From Cellulomonas sp. (GTDB taxonomy: Bacteria > Actinomycetota > Actinomycetes > Actinomycetales > Cellulomonadaceae): a DNA stretch of 11,748 nucleotides. The notes beneath the pieces are model-generated. The model was not told where the DNA came from. It searched no databases and saw only the letters and a program-made list of their open reading frames with translations. The stretch is taken from assembly GCA_027451305.1 (NCBI GenBank), contig DAIDJQ010000146.1, forward strand, positions 1-11,748, given 5' to 3'. This document shows, piece by piece, positions 1 to 7,895 of this stretch (the first letter of the stretch is position 1; every line of letters starts with the position of its first letter). The position numbers and the translations under genes are program-made.

Positions 1-10
1 TGCTGCGCGA

Positions 11-2593
11 TCAGCTCCCGGCGCCCGCTCCGGTGCGCCCGCGGCGTGCGTGCACCGCCTTGTCCAGCCGGTCGGCGACGAGCACGGTCACCGGCGCGGC
101 GAGCGCCACCAGCCAGCCGAGGCCCGTCGGTGCCGCCTGTCCCAGCTGCCGCGCCAGCCCGGGGACGTAGATCGTGACCAGGCAGAACGCGATGCCGATC
201 GCCACGGCCGGCGCGAGCAGGCGGTTCCGGGCCCGGCCGGGCGGGGCCCGCAGCTCGCTGCGGCACGCGAAGGCGTTCGCGGCCTGCCCGAGCACCACGG
301 CGAGGAACGCCGCCCCCGACGCGGCCGCCAGCAGGGCGCCGCCGGGTGCGGCCCCGCCGAACCGCCACCCGGACGCGAGCAGCGTCACGGCGAACGCCGT
401 CAGCGACACGGCTGCCTCGACGGGACCCAGCAGGCCGAACGACCGGCGCAGCACCGTGCGGTCCAGCAACCGGCCCGCCGCCGGGGCCTCGTCGAGCACC
501 CTCCTCGCCGGCGGCTCCGCGCCGAGCGCCGTGGCCGAGAGCGTGTCCGTCCCGATGTCCAGCGCCAGCACCTGCAGCACGCCCAGCGCCAGCGGGAACG
601 TACCGCCCGTCACGCCCCACAGGACGAAGGGGGCGAGCTCGGCGACGTTGTCCGTCAGGTGGTAGGTGAGGAACCGCCGCACGTTGGCGTAGGTCGCGCG
701 GCCCAGCTCGATGCCGGCGACCACGGAGGAGAACCGGTCGTCGAGCAGCACCAGGTCGGCCGCCTCTCGGGCCACGTCCGTCCCCGACGCGCCCATCGCG
801 ATGCCGATGTCCGCCTCGCGCAGCGCCGGCCCGTCGTTCACCCCGTCCCCGGTCATCGCCACCACGTGCCCGCGCGCGTGCAGCGCCCGCGCGATCCGCA
901 GCTTGTCCTCCGGTGCCACCCGGGCCACCACGATGCCGTCCCGGTCCAGCAGCTCCCCGAGCGCGCCCTCGTCCGACGGCAGGTCCGCACCGACCAGGAC
1001 CGGTCCGTCCGCGGTCCGCAGGCCCACCTCGAGCGCGATCGCGGCCGCCGTCACCGGGTGGTCGCCGGTGATCATCGCGACGCGCACCCCGGCCCGCCGG
1101 CACTCGGCGACCGCGTCGGCGGACTCGGTCCGTGGCGGGTCCTCCAGGCCCACGAGGCCGAGCAGGTGCAGCCCCACCTCTGCGGTCGCGGTGCTGGTCG
1201 GCGGCTCGGCCCCGGTCGCGCGCGCCGCGACGGCCAGCACCCGCAACCCACGGCCGGACAGCTCGGCCAGCGCCGGGGCGGCTGCTGCGGCCTCCTCGGG
1301 CGGGCACAGCGGCAGCAGACCGTCCGGTGCTCCCTTGGCGAGCACCCGGTCGCCCGCCACCACGCTCATCCGGCGGCGGTGCGGGTCGAACGCGAACGCG
1401 ACGTCGTGCCACGACTGCACGCGCACGGCGGGAGTGTCCACGCCGAGCCGCCGGGCGAACGCGTCGATCGCGGCCTCCATCGGGTCGCCGTGCGCCGCCC
1501 ACCGCCCGTCGACCTGCTCGACGTACCCGCGCGAGCAGCGAGCGCCCGCTCGGGCCAGGTCTGCGACCGAGTCCCGCGCCCCGCCGTCGACCTGGACGTC
1601 CGCGGTCGGCGCGTACCCGGCCGTCGCGACGCGGGCCGAGCCGGCGGGTGTCCACACGGCGACCACCGTCATCTGGTTGAGCGTGAGGGTGCCGGTCTTG
1701 TCGGTGCAGACGAACGTGGTCGAGCCGAGCGTCTCGACGGCCTCCAGCGAGCGGACCAGCACCTGCCGCCTCGCCATCCGCTCCGCGCCCCACGCCAGGG
1801 CGAGCGTCACCGTGGGCAGCAGCGCCTCCGGGACCAGCGCGACCGTCACACCGATCGCCAGCACGAACGCGTCGGCCACCGGCCGGCCGATCACGATCGT
1901 GAGCAGCATGAACGCGCCGCCGGCCGCGACGGCGATCGCCCCGATGCCGCGCACCACCCGGGTCAGCTCGCGGGTGAGCGGCGTGGGGTGCACCCGGGCG
2001 GCGGACGTCGCTCCCGCGATCCCGGCGAGCCGGGTGTGCTCCCCGGCGGCGACGACGAGTCCCTCGGCCAGCCCCTCGACGAGGAAGGTCCCGGCGAACA
2101 CGCGGTCGCCGGCCGCGAGGGAGGCCGGCTCGCTCTCGCCGGTCAGGGTCGACGTGTCGAGGAGCGCCGCGTCCGCCTCGAGCACGTCCGCGTCGGCCGG
2201 GACGCGGTCGCCCGCCTCGAGCAGCAGCACGTCGCCGACGACGACGTCCGCGGAGTCCACCTGCCGGGGCTGCCCGTCCCGCCGCACGCTGACCCGCCCG
2301 GGCAGCAGCGACCGCAGCCGCTCGGCCGCCCGGTCGGCGCGCGCCTCCTGCAGGAACGAGAACACGGCGTTGAGGAGCACCACCACGGCGATCGCCACCG
2401 TCAGCTGCGGCAGCCCGGCGAGCGCCGCCAGCATCGCGGCCACCCACAGCAGCAGGGCGAACGGGTGCACCAGCTGCGCACCGAACGTCCGCAGCGGCGA
2501 CCGCCGCTTCGGGCTCGGCAACGTGTTCGGGCCGTCCGTCCGCAACCGGGCGGCGGCCTCGGCCGTCGTCAGCCCCCGGCGGGCACCGTCCAT
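11..2593 (-). CDS. P-type cation-transporting ATPase (P2-type, Na+/K+-ATPase-like ion site)
   Basis: An 860-residue membrane pump that should couple ATP hydrolysis to cation export or exchange across the cytoplasmic membrane. The full P-type order is visible: an N-terminal cation-ATPase domain (GLTTAEAAARL, about 7-17), membrane hairpin M1-M2 (about 40-82), the actuator motif TGES at 151-154, M4 with PEALLP at 255-260, the phosphorylation motif DKTGTLT with Asp298, the nucleotide-domain KGAP at about 420, TGDGVND at 581-587, and M5-M10 from about 640. In M5 and M6, Asn649, Glu652, Asp679, Thr682 and Asp683 fall at ion-ligand positions, and Asp679 is Na+/K+-ATPase-like rather than SERCA-like. 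No N-terminal heavy-metal-binding CXXC is present and PEALLP replaces CPC/CPX, so it is not a copper or zinc P1B pump. It starts at ATG without a clear Shine-Dalgarno. It is the last gene of a minus-strand run, 55 bases after the YqeY-like gene. The transported ion cannot be fixed from sequence (Ca2+, Na+, K+ and Mg2+ all possible). Confidence 0.93.
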   Translation of the reverse strand: MDGARRGLTTAEAAARLRTDGPNTLPSPKRRSPLRTFGAQLVHPFALLLWVAAMLAALAGLPQLTVAIAVVVLLNAVFSFLQEARADRAAERLRSLLPGRVSVRRDGQPRQVDSADVVVGDVLLLEAGDRVPADADVLEADAALLDTSTLTGESEPASLAAGDRVFAGTFLVEGLAEGLVVAAGEHTRLAGIAGATSAARVHPTPLTRELTRVVRGIGAIAVAAGGAFMLLTIVIGRPVADAFVLAIGVTVALVPEALLPTVTLALAWGAERMARRQVLVRSLEAVETLGSTTFVCTDKTGTLTLNQMTVVAVWTPAGSARVATAGYAPTADVQVDGGARDSVADLARAGARCSRGYVEQVDGRWAAHGDPMEAAIDAFARRLGVDTPAVRVQSWHDVAFAFDPHRRRMSVVAGDRVLAKGAPDGLLPLCPPEEAAAAAPALAELSGRGLRVLAVAARATGAEPPTSTATAEVGLHLLGLVGLEDPPRTESADAVAECRRAGVRVAMITGDHPVTAAAIALEVGLRTADGPVLVGADLPSDEGALGELLDRDGIVVARVAPEDKLRIARALHARGHVVAMTGDGVNDGPALREADIGIAMGASGTDVAREAADLVLLDDRFSSVVAGIELGRATYANVRRFLTYHLTDNVAELAPFVLWGVTGGTFPLALGVLQVLALDIGTDTLSATALGAEPPARRVLDEAPAAGRLLDRTVLRRSFGLLGPVEAAVSLTAFAVTLLASGWRFGGAAPGGALLAAASGAAFLAVVLGQAANAFACRSELRAPPGRARNRLLAPAVAIGIAFCLVTIYVPGLARQLGQAAPTGLGWLVALAAPVTVLVADRLDKAVHARRGRTGAGAGS

Positions 2594-2648
2594 CGCGGCT
2601 CAGCGACCCGTCGCCGTCACCGCGCCGTCACCGGGTGGTCGCCGGCCC

Positions 2649-3116
2649 TCACCGGCTCAGCGCCGCCCGCACCTTGCCGGACAGCGCCTTGCCGTCCACC
2701 CGTCCACGGCCCGCCGCGGCGGCCTGCGCCGCCTTCATCACGGCGCCCATGTCCTTCATCGTCGTCGCGCCCGTGCTCGCCACCGCCTCGGCCACCAGCG
2801 CGTCGAGGTCGGCCTCGCTGAGCGCCGCGGGCAGGTAACCCTCGATGAAGTCGGCCTCGGCCGTCTCGGTGGCGGCGCGGTCGTTCGCGCCGGCCCCGGT
2901 GTAGATCTCCGCGCTCTCGCGGCGCTTCTTCACCTCGGCGGTCAGAACGGCCAGGATCTCGTCGTCGTCCAGCTCGCGGGCCACCGGGCCGGACTTGGCG
3001 GCGCCGCGCACGGCGGCGATCATCTGGCGCAACGTGCCCGTGGCGAACGTGTCTCGCGCCTTCATGGCGGTGTGCAGGTCGGTGTCGAGGCGGTCGAGGA
3101 GGGTCACGGCGTCCAT
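2649..3116 (-). CDS. GatB/YqeY domain-containing protein
   Basis: A 155-residue soluble protein of the YqeY family, which shares the tRNA-binding tail domain of GatB, a subunit of the Asp-tRNA(Asn)/Glu-tRNA(Gln) amidotransferase. The stand-alone family has no firmly established reaction. Family landmarks run the whole length: an N-terminal helical part with KARD (19-22) and TLRQM (28-32), EVKKRRESAEIY (61-72), YLPAALSEADL (94-104), and a C-terminal MKDMGAVMKA followed by GRVDG and a final LSGKVRAAL. The open frame extends upstream to 3287, but the extension is Arg-rich and overlaps the 3' end of the acetyltransferase gene. I chose the ATG at 3116 because it gives the normal family length and begins with the conserved helix; only a weak GGGA lies upstream. 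It sits 46 bases after the GNAT gene and 55 bases before the ATPase gene, on the same strand. Confidence 0.93.
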   Translation of the reverse strand: MDAVTLLDRLDTDLHTAMKARDTFATGTLRQMIAAVRGAAKSGPVARELDDDEILAVLTAEVKKRRESAEIYTGAGANDRAATETAEADFIEGYLPAALSEADLDALVAEAVASTGATTMKDMGAVMKAAQAAAAGRGRVDGKALSGKVRAALSR

Positions 3117-3162
3117 CGTCCCGCGCGCCGCACCCGCGCGCGACGGCCCGTCGGTCCCGGCC

Positions 3163-3777
3163 TCAGCCCAGGACCAGGAGGAACGTCCGCGTCGGCCCGT
3201 CGTCCGCGTGATCGGCGCCCGTCGCACCGGCTCTCGCCGCACCGTCCCCCGTCGCGTCGGCGACCGACGAGTCGGCGCCCGTTGCATCGGCTCCCACCGA
3301 GTCGGCTCCTGCCAGCTCGGCGAACCCCAGCCGCGTCAGCAGACGGACCGAGGCGTCGTTGCCGCGCGCCACCACTGCGTGCACCTTGCGCACGCCGAGC
3401 CCCGTTGCCGCCTCCAGCAGGCGGCCGACGGCCTCAGCAGCCAGCCCCCGCCCCCACCGGTCGGTACGGATCGCGTACCCGACCTCCGCCTCGGAGCCGG
3501 ACCCGCGCTTGAGCAGCGCCTCCCCGATGACGGTGCCCGTCGCCCGCTCCACCACGGCGAGGCTGATCACGTCCCCGGCCCCGGCCGCCCGGGTGCGCGG
3601 GATCCGCACGTCCAGCGCCTCACGGGTCTGCTCGCGGTCGCGCACCGGCCAGGGGGTGTACCGGGTGACCTGCGGGTCGCCGTGGAACACCAGCAGGTCG
3701 TCGAGGTCGCCGGGCCGGTGCTCGCGCAGCTCGAGGCGCTCGGTGCGCAGCGGCAGGTCCAGCACCCACTCGGTCAC
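3163..3777 (-). CDS. GNAT-family N-acetyltransferase (RimJ/RimL-like) with repeat-rich tail
   Basis: A 204-residue cytoplasmic acetyl-CoA-dependent acyltransferase, with substrate unknown. The RimJ/RimL-type opening LRTERLELREHRPGDLDDL is at about 10-28, the central strand IGEALLKR at 84-91, the acetyl-CoA-binding loop DRWGRGLAAEA at 106-116 (a Q/RxxGxG/A-type signature), and NDASVRLLTRLGF at 140-152. The start is GTG at 3777, right after the HxlR gene (19-base gap), with no strong Shine-Dalgarno. The oddity is the C-terminus: after LGFAELAG, the usual final beta-hairpin is separated from the last strand (RTFLLVL, 197-203) by about 38 residues of Gly/Ala/Asp/Thr/Ser repeats such as GADATGADS. 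This stretch looks like an expanded low-complexity insert in a loop. The fold assignment is firm; the substrate and the effect of the insert are not known. Confidence 0.9.
   Translation of the reverse strand: MTEWVLDLPLRTERLELREHRPGDLDDLLVFHGDPQVTRYTPWPVRDREQTREALDVRIPRTRAAGAGDVISLAVVERATGTVIGEALLKRGSGSEAEVGYAIRTDRWGRGLAAEAVGRLLEAATGLGVRKVHAVVARGNDASVRLLTRLGFAELAGADSVGADATGADSSVADATGDGAARAGATGADHADDGPTRTFLLVLG
3196..3309 (-). repeat. Degenerate low-complexity repeat inside the GNAT gene
   Basis: This stretch encodes the Gly-Ala-Asp-Thr-Ser-rich insert near the C-terminus of the acetyltransferase (residues about 157-194). Two 22-base copies, at 3211-3232 and 3271-3292, differ at three positions and are exactly 60 bases (20 codons) apart. 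Shorter GTCGGC/ATCGGC units fill the space between them. The period is a multiple of three, so the frame is kept. It looks like an in-frame expansion by slippage or unequal exchange. Confidence 0.7.
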
Positions 3778-3796
3778 CGGTGCACGGTAGCCGCCG

Positions 3797-4168
3797 TCAC
3801 GGGTGCAGGGTGTCGAAGGCCTCCCGTGCGGCGACGATCCCGGGCATGTGCTCGACGGCCCACTGCTCGAGGGCGTGCAGCGGGACGCGCAGCGTGCGAC
3901 CCGCGTCCGTCAGCTCGTACTCGACGCGCGGCGGGATCTGCGGGTAGTGCGTGCGGGTCACCAGTCCGTCGCGTTCGAGGCTGCGCAGCGTCTGCGTGAG
4001 CATCTTCTGCGACACGCCCTGCACGCGGTCCGCGATGGCGGAGTAGCGCAGCGGACCGTCGCCGAGCGCACCGACCACCAGCACGGTCCACCGGTCGCCG
4101 ATGCGGTCGAGCACCTGCCGCGAGGGGCAGTCGCGGGTGTACGGGTCCCAGACCAGCGGCGCGCTCAT
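3797..4168 (-). CDS. HxlR-family winged helix-turn-helix transcriptional regulator
   Basis: A 123-residue DNA-binding regulator, expected to act as a dimer on its own divergent promoter region. The HxlR layout is complete: CPSRQVLDRIGDRWTVLVVGAL (14-35), the recognition region RYSAIADRVQGVSQKMLTQTLRSLERDGLV (41-70), the wing THYPQIPPRVEYELTDAG (73-90), and a C-terminal dimer helix LHALEQWAVEHM. Cys14 is the only cysteine and lies at the N-terminal position used for thiol redox sensing in characterised members such as YodB and QorR. The open frame runs back to a GTG at 4279, but that extension is an Arg/His/Gly run produced by tandem repeats. The ATG at 4168 is preceded by GGGGTGA at about 4174-4180 and gives the usual length. 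The gene is divergent from the NAD(P)H-binding gene, which suggests that gene as its target (inference). Confidence 0.93.
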   Translation of the reverse strand: MSAPLVWDPYTRDCPSRQVLDRIGDRWTVLVVGALGDGPLRYSAIADRVQGVSQKMLTQTLRSLERDGLVTRTHYPQIPPRVEYELTDAGRTLRVPLHALEQWAVEHMPGIVAAREAFDTLHP

Positions 4169-4182
4169 GGCGTCACCCCGTC

Positions 4183-4272
4183 GTGCACGACGACGATCCC
4201 GGGCGCCGTCACGACGCGGTGCGCCGTGACGATGCCGGGCGCCGTGACGATGCCCCGCGCCGTGACCCCCGT
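4183..4272. repeat. 18-base tandem repeat, about five units, in the HxlR leader
   Basis: Five consecutive 18-base units start at 4183, 4201, 4219, 4237 and 4255. The middle three are the best conserved: units 3 and 4 differ only near their 5' ends and share CGCCGTGACGATGCC; the first and last are degenerate. Each unit carries a CGTGACG or CGTCACG core. The array ends just upstream of the HxlR Shine-Dalgarno and start. It therefore lies in the HxlR leader/promoter region unless that protein starts much further upstream. No known element type is recognised. Confidence 0.8.
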
Positions 4273-4290
4273 CACGCACCGCAAAGTGCC

Positions 4291-4331
4291 TACTTCCTGT
4301 CCGCTTGTCACTCTCCTACAGTACGTAAGAA
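4291..4331. promoter_or_regulatory. Divergent promoter/operator region between HxlR and the NAD(P)H-binding gene
   Basis: This is the only AT-richer patch in the divergent gap. On the plus strand TTGTCA (4305-4310) resembles a -35, with TACAGT (4317-4322) and TAAGAA (4326-4331) as possible -10 boxes, although the spacings are short. On the minus strand TACTGT (4318-4323) overlaps the same core. The core CTACAGTACGTAAG contains the palindromes GTAC and TACGTA (4322-4327), a plausible site for autoregulation by the HxlR protein. The assignment is tentative. Confidence 0.4.
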
Positions 4332-4371
4332 CCCGCCAGAGCGGAAGAGAGACGAGCAAGGAGCAGCACGC

Positions 4372-5013
4372 ATGGCACGCATCACCATCCTGGGCGGCAC
4401 CGGCTACGCAGGCGCACACCTGGTGCGCGAGGCGGCCTCCCGCGGTCACCAGGTCACCGCATGGAGCCGCACCGCACCTGTCGAGGCGGTGGCCGGAGTC
4501 GCCTACCGGCAGGGCGACGCCCTGGCTCCCTCCTTCGCCGCGGAGGCGGTCGCCGGCGCCGACGTGGTGGTCGAGGCGATGTCCCCTCGTGGCGCGCTGG
4601 CCGGACGTCTGGGCGACGTGGTCGCGGCGCTCGCGGCGGCGGCGCAGCAGGCCGGGGTCCGGCTCGGTGTGATCGGCGGCGCCGGCTCGCTGCAGGTGGC
4701 GCCCGGCGGTCCCCGCCTGCTGGACGGCGACTTCCCCGAGGCGTTCCGCGCCGAGGCGCTCGAGCTGACGGACGTCCTCGACGACCTGCGGCGCAGCCCC
4801 GAGGCGCTGGACTGGTTCTTCGTCAGCCCTGCCGCCGGCTTCGGCTCCTACGCGCCGGGCGAGCGCACCGGGCGCTACCGCCTGGGCGGTGACGTGCTGG
4901 TGACGGACGACGAGGGCCGCTCCGAGCTGTCCGGCGCCGACCTCGCGGTGGCGATCCTCGACGAGGTGGAGCGCCCGGCCCACCACCGCGCCCGGTTCAC
5001 CGCCGCGTACTGA
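4372..5013 (+). CDS. NAD(P)H-binding Rossmann-fold protein (NmrA-like/atypical SDR)
   Basis: A 213-residue cytoplasmic protein with a dinucleotide-binding fold. The N-terminal MARITILGGTGYAG carries the glycine-rich GGTGxxG loop (8-14). WSR at 31-33 after the second strand suggests NADP preference. GADVVVEAM (62-70) and LGVIGGAGSL (98-107) are the later Rossmann strands, and EAFRAEALELTDVLDD (123-138) is the helix lying near the active site in this group. It is short and lacks the classical YxxxK of SDR enzymes, as in the NmrA-like/YwnB-like group, so it may be a reductase of quinones or carbonyls, or a redox sensor. The start at 4372 is fixed by AAGGAG at 4358-4363, eight bases upstream. The open frame extends back to 4183 only through the repeat array. 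It is divergent from the HxlR regulator, its likely controller. Confidence 0.92.
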   Translation: MARITILGGTGYAGAHLVREAASRGHQVTAWSRTAPVEAVAGVAYRQGDALAPSFAAEAVAGADVVVEAMSPRGALAGRLGDVVAALAAAAQQAGVRLGVIGGAGSLQVAPGGPRLLDGDFPEAFRAEALELTDVLDDLRRSPEALDWFFVSPAAGFGSYAPGERTGRYRLGGDVLVTDDEGRSELSGADLAVAILDEVERPAHHRARFTAAY

Positions 5014-5020
5014 CCGGCTC

Positions 5021-5050
5021 GCGCCCGCCCGCGCAGCAGCGGGCGGGCGC
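5021..5050 (+). terminator. GC-rich hairpin after the NAD(P)H-binding gene
   Basis: A perfect 12-base-pair inverted repeat (arms 5021-5032 and 5039-5050, loop GCAGCA) begins eight bases after the stop codon. There is no T-tract, as is common for actinobacterial terminators. It also lies close upstream of the aldo/keto reductase start, so it separates the two plus-strand genes. Confidence 0.7.
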
Positions 5051-5081
5051 CGACCCGGTGCGCCGGTGCACGATGGACGGC

Positions 5082-6059
<978 letters not shown>

Positions 6060-6083
6060 CACCCGCGCCCGGAGCGCGGCCGC

Positions 6084-7517
6084 TCAGGGGGTGGCGGGGG
6101 AGGCGAGGCCTCCGTCCGGCAGTGCACCGCGGCGCGGCGACGGCTCGACCGGCTCGCGGAGCGGAGCCGGCGGCGCTGCCGTCGGTGCGTGACCCGTGGA
6201 CGCCTCGTCCACCAGCAACCCCTCGGCGAGCGCAGGCGTGGCCGGCTCGAGCTCGACGGGGGTGGACTTCCTGGTCGAGGCCGCGGGCGTGCGCGGCCGG
6301 TCGGCCGGGGACCCGAGGAGCTGCTTGGCGGTGTGCACCAGCAACCAGACGAGCGCGCCGTTGCGGGCCGCGAGCACGAGCGTCACGCCCGCCCCGCCGA
6401 AGGTGATCTGCGAGTACTCCCACGGGAACACCAGCTGGGTCGCGGCGCCGATCCCGAGCACCGTCAGGGCTGTGGTGCGCCACCCGGGCAGCCCCAGCAC
6501 CAGCGCCACGGCCACCGGTGCGGCCAGCCACGTCATGTACTGCGGCGAGCCCACCTTGTTGAACACCAGGAGGACGAGGGTCATCAGCATCGAGCCGCGC
6601 GCCACCAGCTCGGCGCGCTGGTTCCGCTCGGCCCACAGCACGAGGCCCACGCGCTCGCGCCGCCACCACAGCAGCCCGGCGCCGGCCGCCGCGGCGAGGG
6701 GCAGGAGGAGGCCGAGGAGGTCGGCCATCTTCTGGGTGCCGGGACCGATGACCTCCCAGGTGACGATCTCCGAGTTGAGCACCCGTTTGATCGAGCTGCT
6801 GAACAGCCCGACCAGCACCCAGGGCGTGGCGCCGGGCGCCTCGATCTGCAGCCCGCGCTGACCCTGCTCGAGCAGGAACGAGAGCACGTGCCCCTGCCCG
6901 CCCAGGCCGACGGCGGTACCGAGCACGATCGCGGAGAGTCCGGCCGCCGGCGCCACCACGTCACGCCACGGCTTGTGCGCCCCCCAGAACAGGGGTGCCA
7001 GCAGCACGCCTGGAGCCACCTTGATCCACGCACCGATGGTGAGCAGGGCGGACGCCACCGCGGGCCGGTCCATGCTCCACAGCAGCGCGGCGATGGTCAG
7101 GGGCACGATGACCGCGTCGAGCCGGCCCATCGCGATGGGGCCGAGCAGGAGCAGGAACCCGGTCCACCACCAGCCGCCGATCTGCCCGCGGTCTCGCCGC
7201 AGCAGCATGGCCATCGCCAGCGCGTCGAGCGCGGTGACCATGATCGACCAGGCCAGCGCGTACCCGTGGCCGATCGCGAGCCCGCCGAACCCGGCCGCCA
7301 GCATGGGCACCGCCGCGCCGATCGGGTAGACCCAGCTGGTGTCGATGGCCGGCCAGCCGAACCCGTGCACGCCGAGCCACATCCAGTACCGGTACAGCTC
7401 CAGGTCCCAGAAGGCCTTCTGGGGGATGATCCACACGCCGAGCACCGCCAACCACAGGTGGACCAGGAGGAAGGCGGTCCACACCGCGGGACGGCTGTGG
7501 AGCAGCGTGCGCTTCAG
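6084..7517 (-). CDS. GT87-type polyprenyl-phosphate-mannose-dependent glycosyltransferase (DUF2029-like)
   Basis: A polytopic membrane protein of about 470 residues resembling the GT-C family GT87, whose known members (PimE) add alpha-1,2-mannose from polyprenyl-phosphate-mannose to cell-envelope glycolipids. Numbered from 7517: WDLELYRYW (37-45) contains the acidic residue of the first extracytoplasmic loop, where GT-C catalysis takes place. SWVYPIGAAV (61-70), GRLDAV (131-136), WIKVAPGVLL (164-173), RGLQIEA (221-227) and FNKVGSPQYMTWL (319-331) follow the family pattern, with about ten hydrophobic segments between them. Residues about 404-477 form a Pro/Ala-rich cytoplasmic tail. No ATG is available. 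GGAGG at 7523-7527 sits five bases before an in-frame CTG at 7517, giving MKRTLLHSRP, a plausible cytoplasmic lead into the first helix. The alternative GTG at 7484 would cut into that helix and lacks a Shine-Dalgarno. It converges on the aldo/keto reductase. The substrate is inferred from the family only. Confidence 0.88.
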   Translation of the reverse strand: MKRTLLHSRPAVWTAFLLVHLWLAVLGVWIIPQKAFWDLELYRYWMWLGVHGFGWPAIDTSWVYPIGAAVPMLAAGFGGLAIGHGYALAWSIMVTALDALAMAMLLRRDRGQIGGWWWTGFLLLLGPIAMGRLDAVIVPLTIAALLWSMDRPAVASALLTIGAWIKVAPGVLLAPLFWGAHKPWRDVVAPAAGLSAIVLGTAVGLGGQGHVLSFLLEQGQRGLQIEAPGATPWVLVGLFSSSIKRVLNSEIVTWEVIGPGTQKMADLLGLLLPLAAAAGAGLLWWRRERVGLVLWAERNQRAELVARGSMLMTLVLLVFNKVGSPQYMTWLAAPVAVALVLGLPGWRTTALTVLGIGAATQLVFPWEYSQITFGGAGVTLVLAARNGALVWLLVHTAKQLLGSPADRPRTPAASTRKSTPVELEPATPALAEGLLVDEASTGHAPTAAPPAPLREPVEPSPRRGALPDGGLASPATP

Positions 7518-7883
7518 GATGACCTCCGGAGCCGGTTGGATCGTCCTGCCAGGGTAGGTGGGGTCGCTGTGCGAGACGTCGGACGACCACCGACCACACA
7601 GGACCTCCGCAGGATTCGGCCAGATCGTTGCCTGCCTGTGACCTGTTCGCCGCCGCGCCGAGACCTTCCCTGACCGGTCACCCGGCCGGGCCGGCCCGCT
7701 GCCGCGGGTGGTCGTACCTCCGTCACGTGGTGGGGGAGGCGGTCGCAGCAGCGCGACCGACCCCGTGGTGAGCGTCCTTCGAGGATCGCACGGCCCCCAC
7801 GTCCACGCCCGCCGAGCCGCCCGCGCGGAACCTGCCCGGATCACTACTCTTCCTGCGGGCGTCCGGGCGGGCGCGCGTGGACG
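7518..7883. other. Divergent intergenic region, no gene seen
   Basis: About 365 bases separate the glycosyltransferase from the permease. Open frames here are shadows without Shine-Dalgarno or family resemblance. On the minus strand TACCCT (7551-7556) is a possible -10 for the glycosyltransferase. On the plus strand TACTCT (7845-7850) is a possible -10 for the permease, about 46 bases before its ATG. No good -35 accompanies either. Perfect palindromes cluster at 7671-7697 and a CACGTG lies at 7724-7729. Confidence 0.55.
7671..7697. repeat. Cluster of three perfect 10-base palindromes
   Basis: TGACCGGTCA (7671-7680), CCCGGCCGGG (7681-7690) and GGGCCGGCCC (7688-7697) are each perfectly self-complementary, and they abut or overlap. 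They lie midway in the gap between the divergent glycosyltransferase and permease genes, where operators would be expected. The last two are pure G/C and could arise by chance in this composition; the first is less likely to. Confidence 0.5.
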
Positions 7884-7885
7884 AT

Positions 7886-7892
7886 GGAGGAA
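7886..7892 (+). promoter_or_regulatory. Shine-Dalgarno that sets the permease start
   Basis: GGAGG at 7886-7890 (extended GGAGGAA to 7892) lies five bases before the ATG at 7896. An earlier in-frame ATG at 7884 overlaps this site and has no ribosome site of its own, so 7896 is the better start. Confidence 0.75.
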
Positions 7893-7895
7893 CCG

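Noticed and set aside
50..2821. Long plus-strand open frame of 923 codons opposite the P-type ATPase, and another at 711-3512
   Set aside because: They are antisense shadows caused by GC-rich third positions. Their translations are Arg/Pro/Gly/Ser-rich without domains, while the minus strand carries a complete P-type ATPase.
4169..4279. N-terminal extension of the HxlR regulator through the 18-base repeats
   Set aside because: It would add an Arg/His/Gly run not found in the family. The ATG at 4168 has its own upstream GGGGTGA and gives the normal length.
6072..6085. Short inverted repeat GAGCG-CGGC-CGCTC as a terminator between the convergent reductase and glycosyltransferase
   Set aside because: Only a 5-base-pair stem, expected often by chance in this composition, and it overlaps the glycosyltransferase stop codon.
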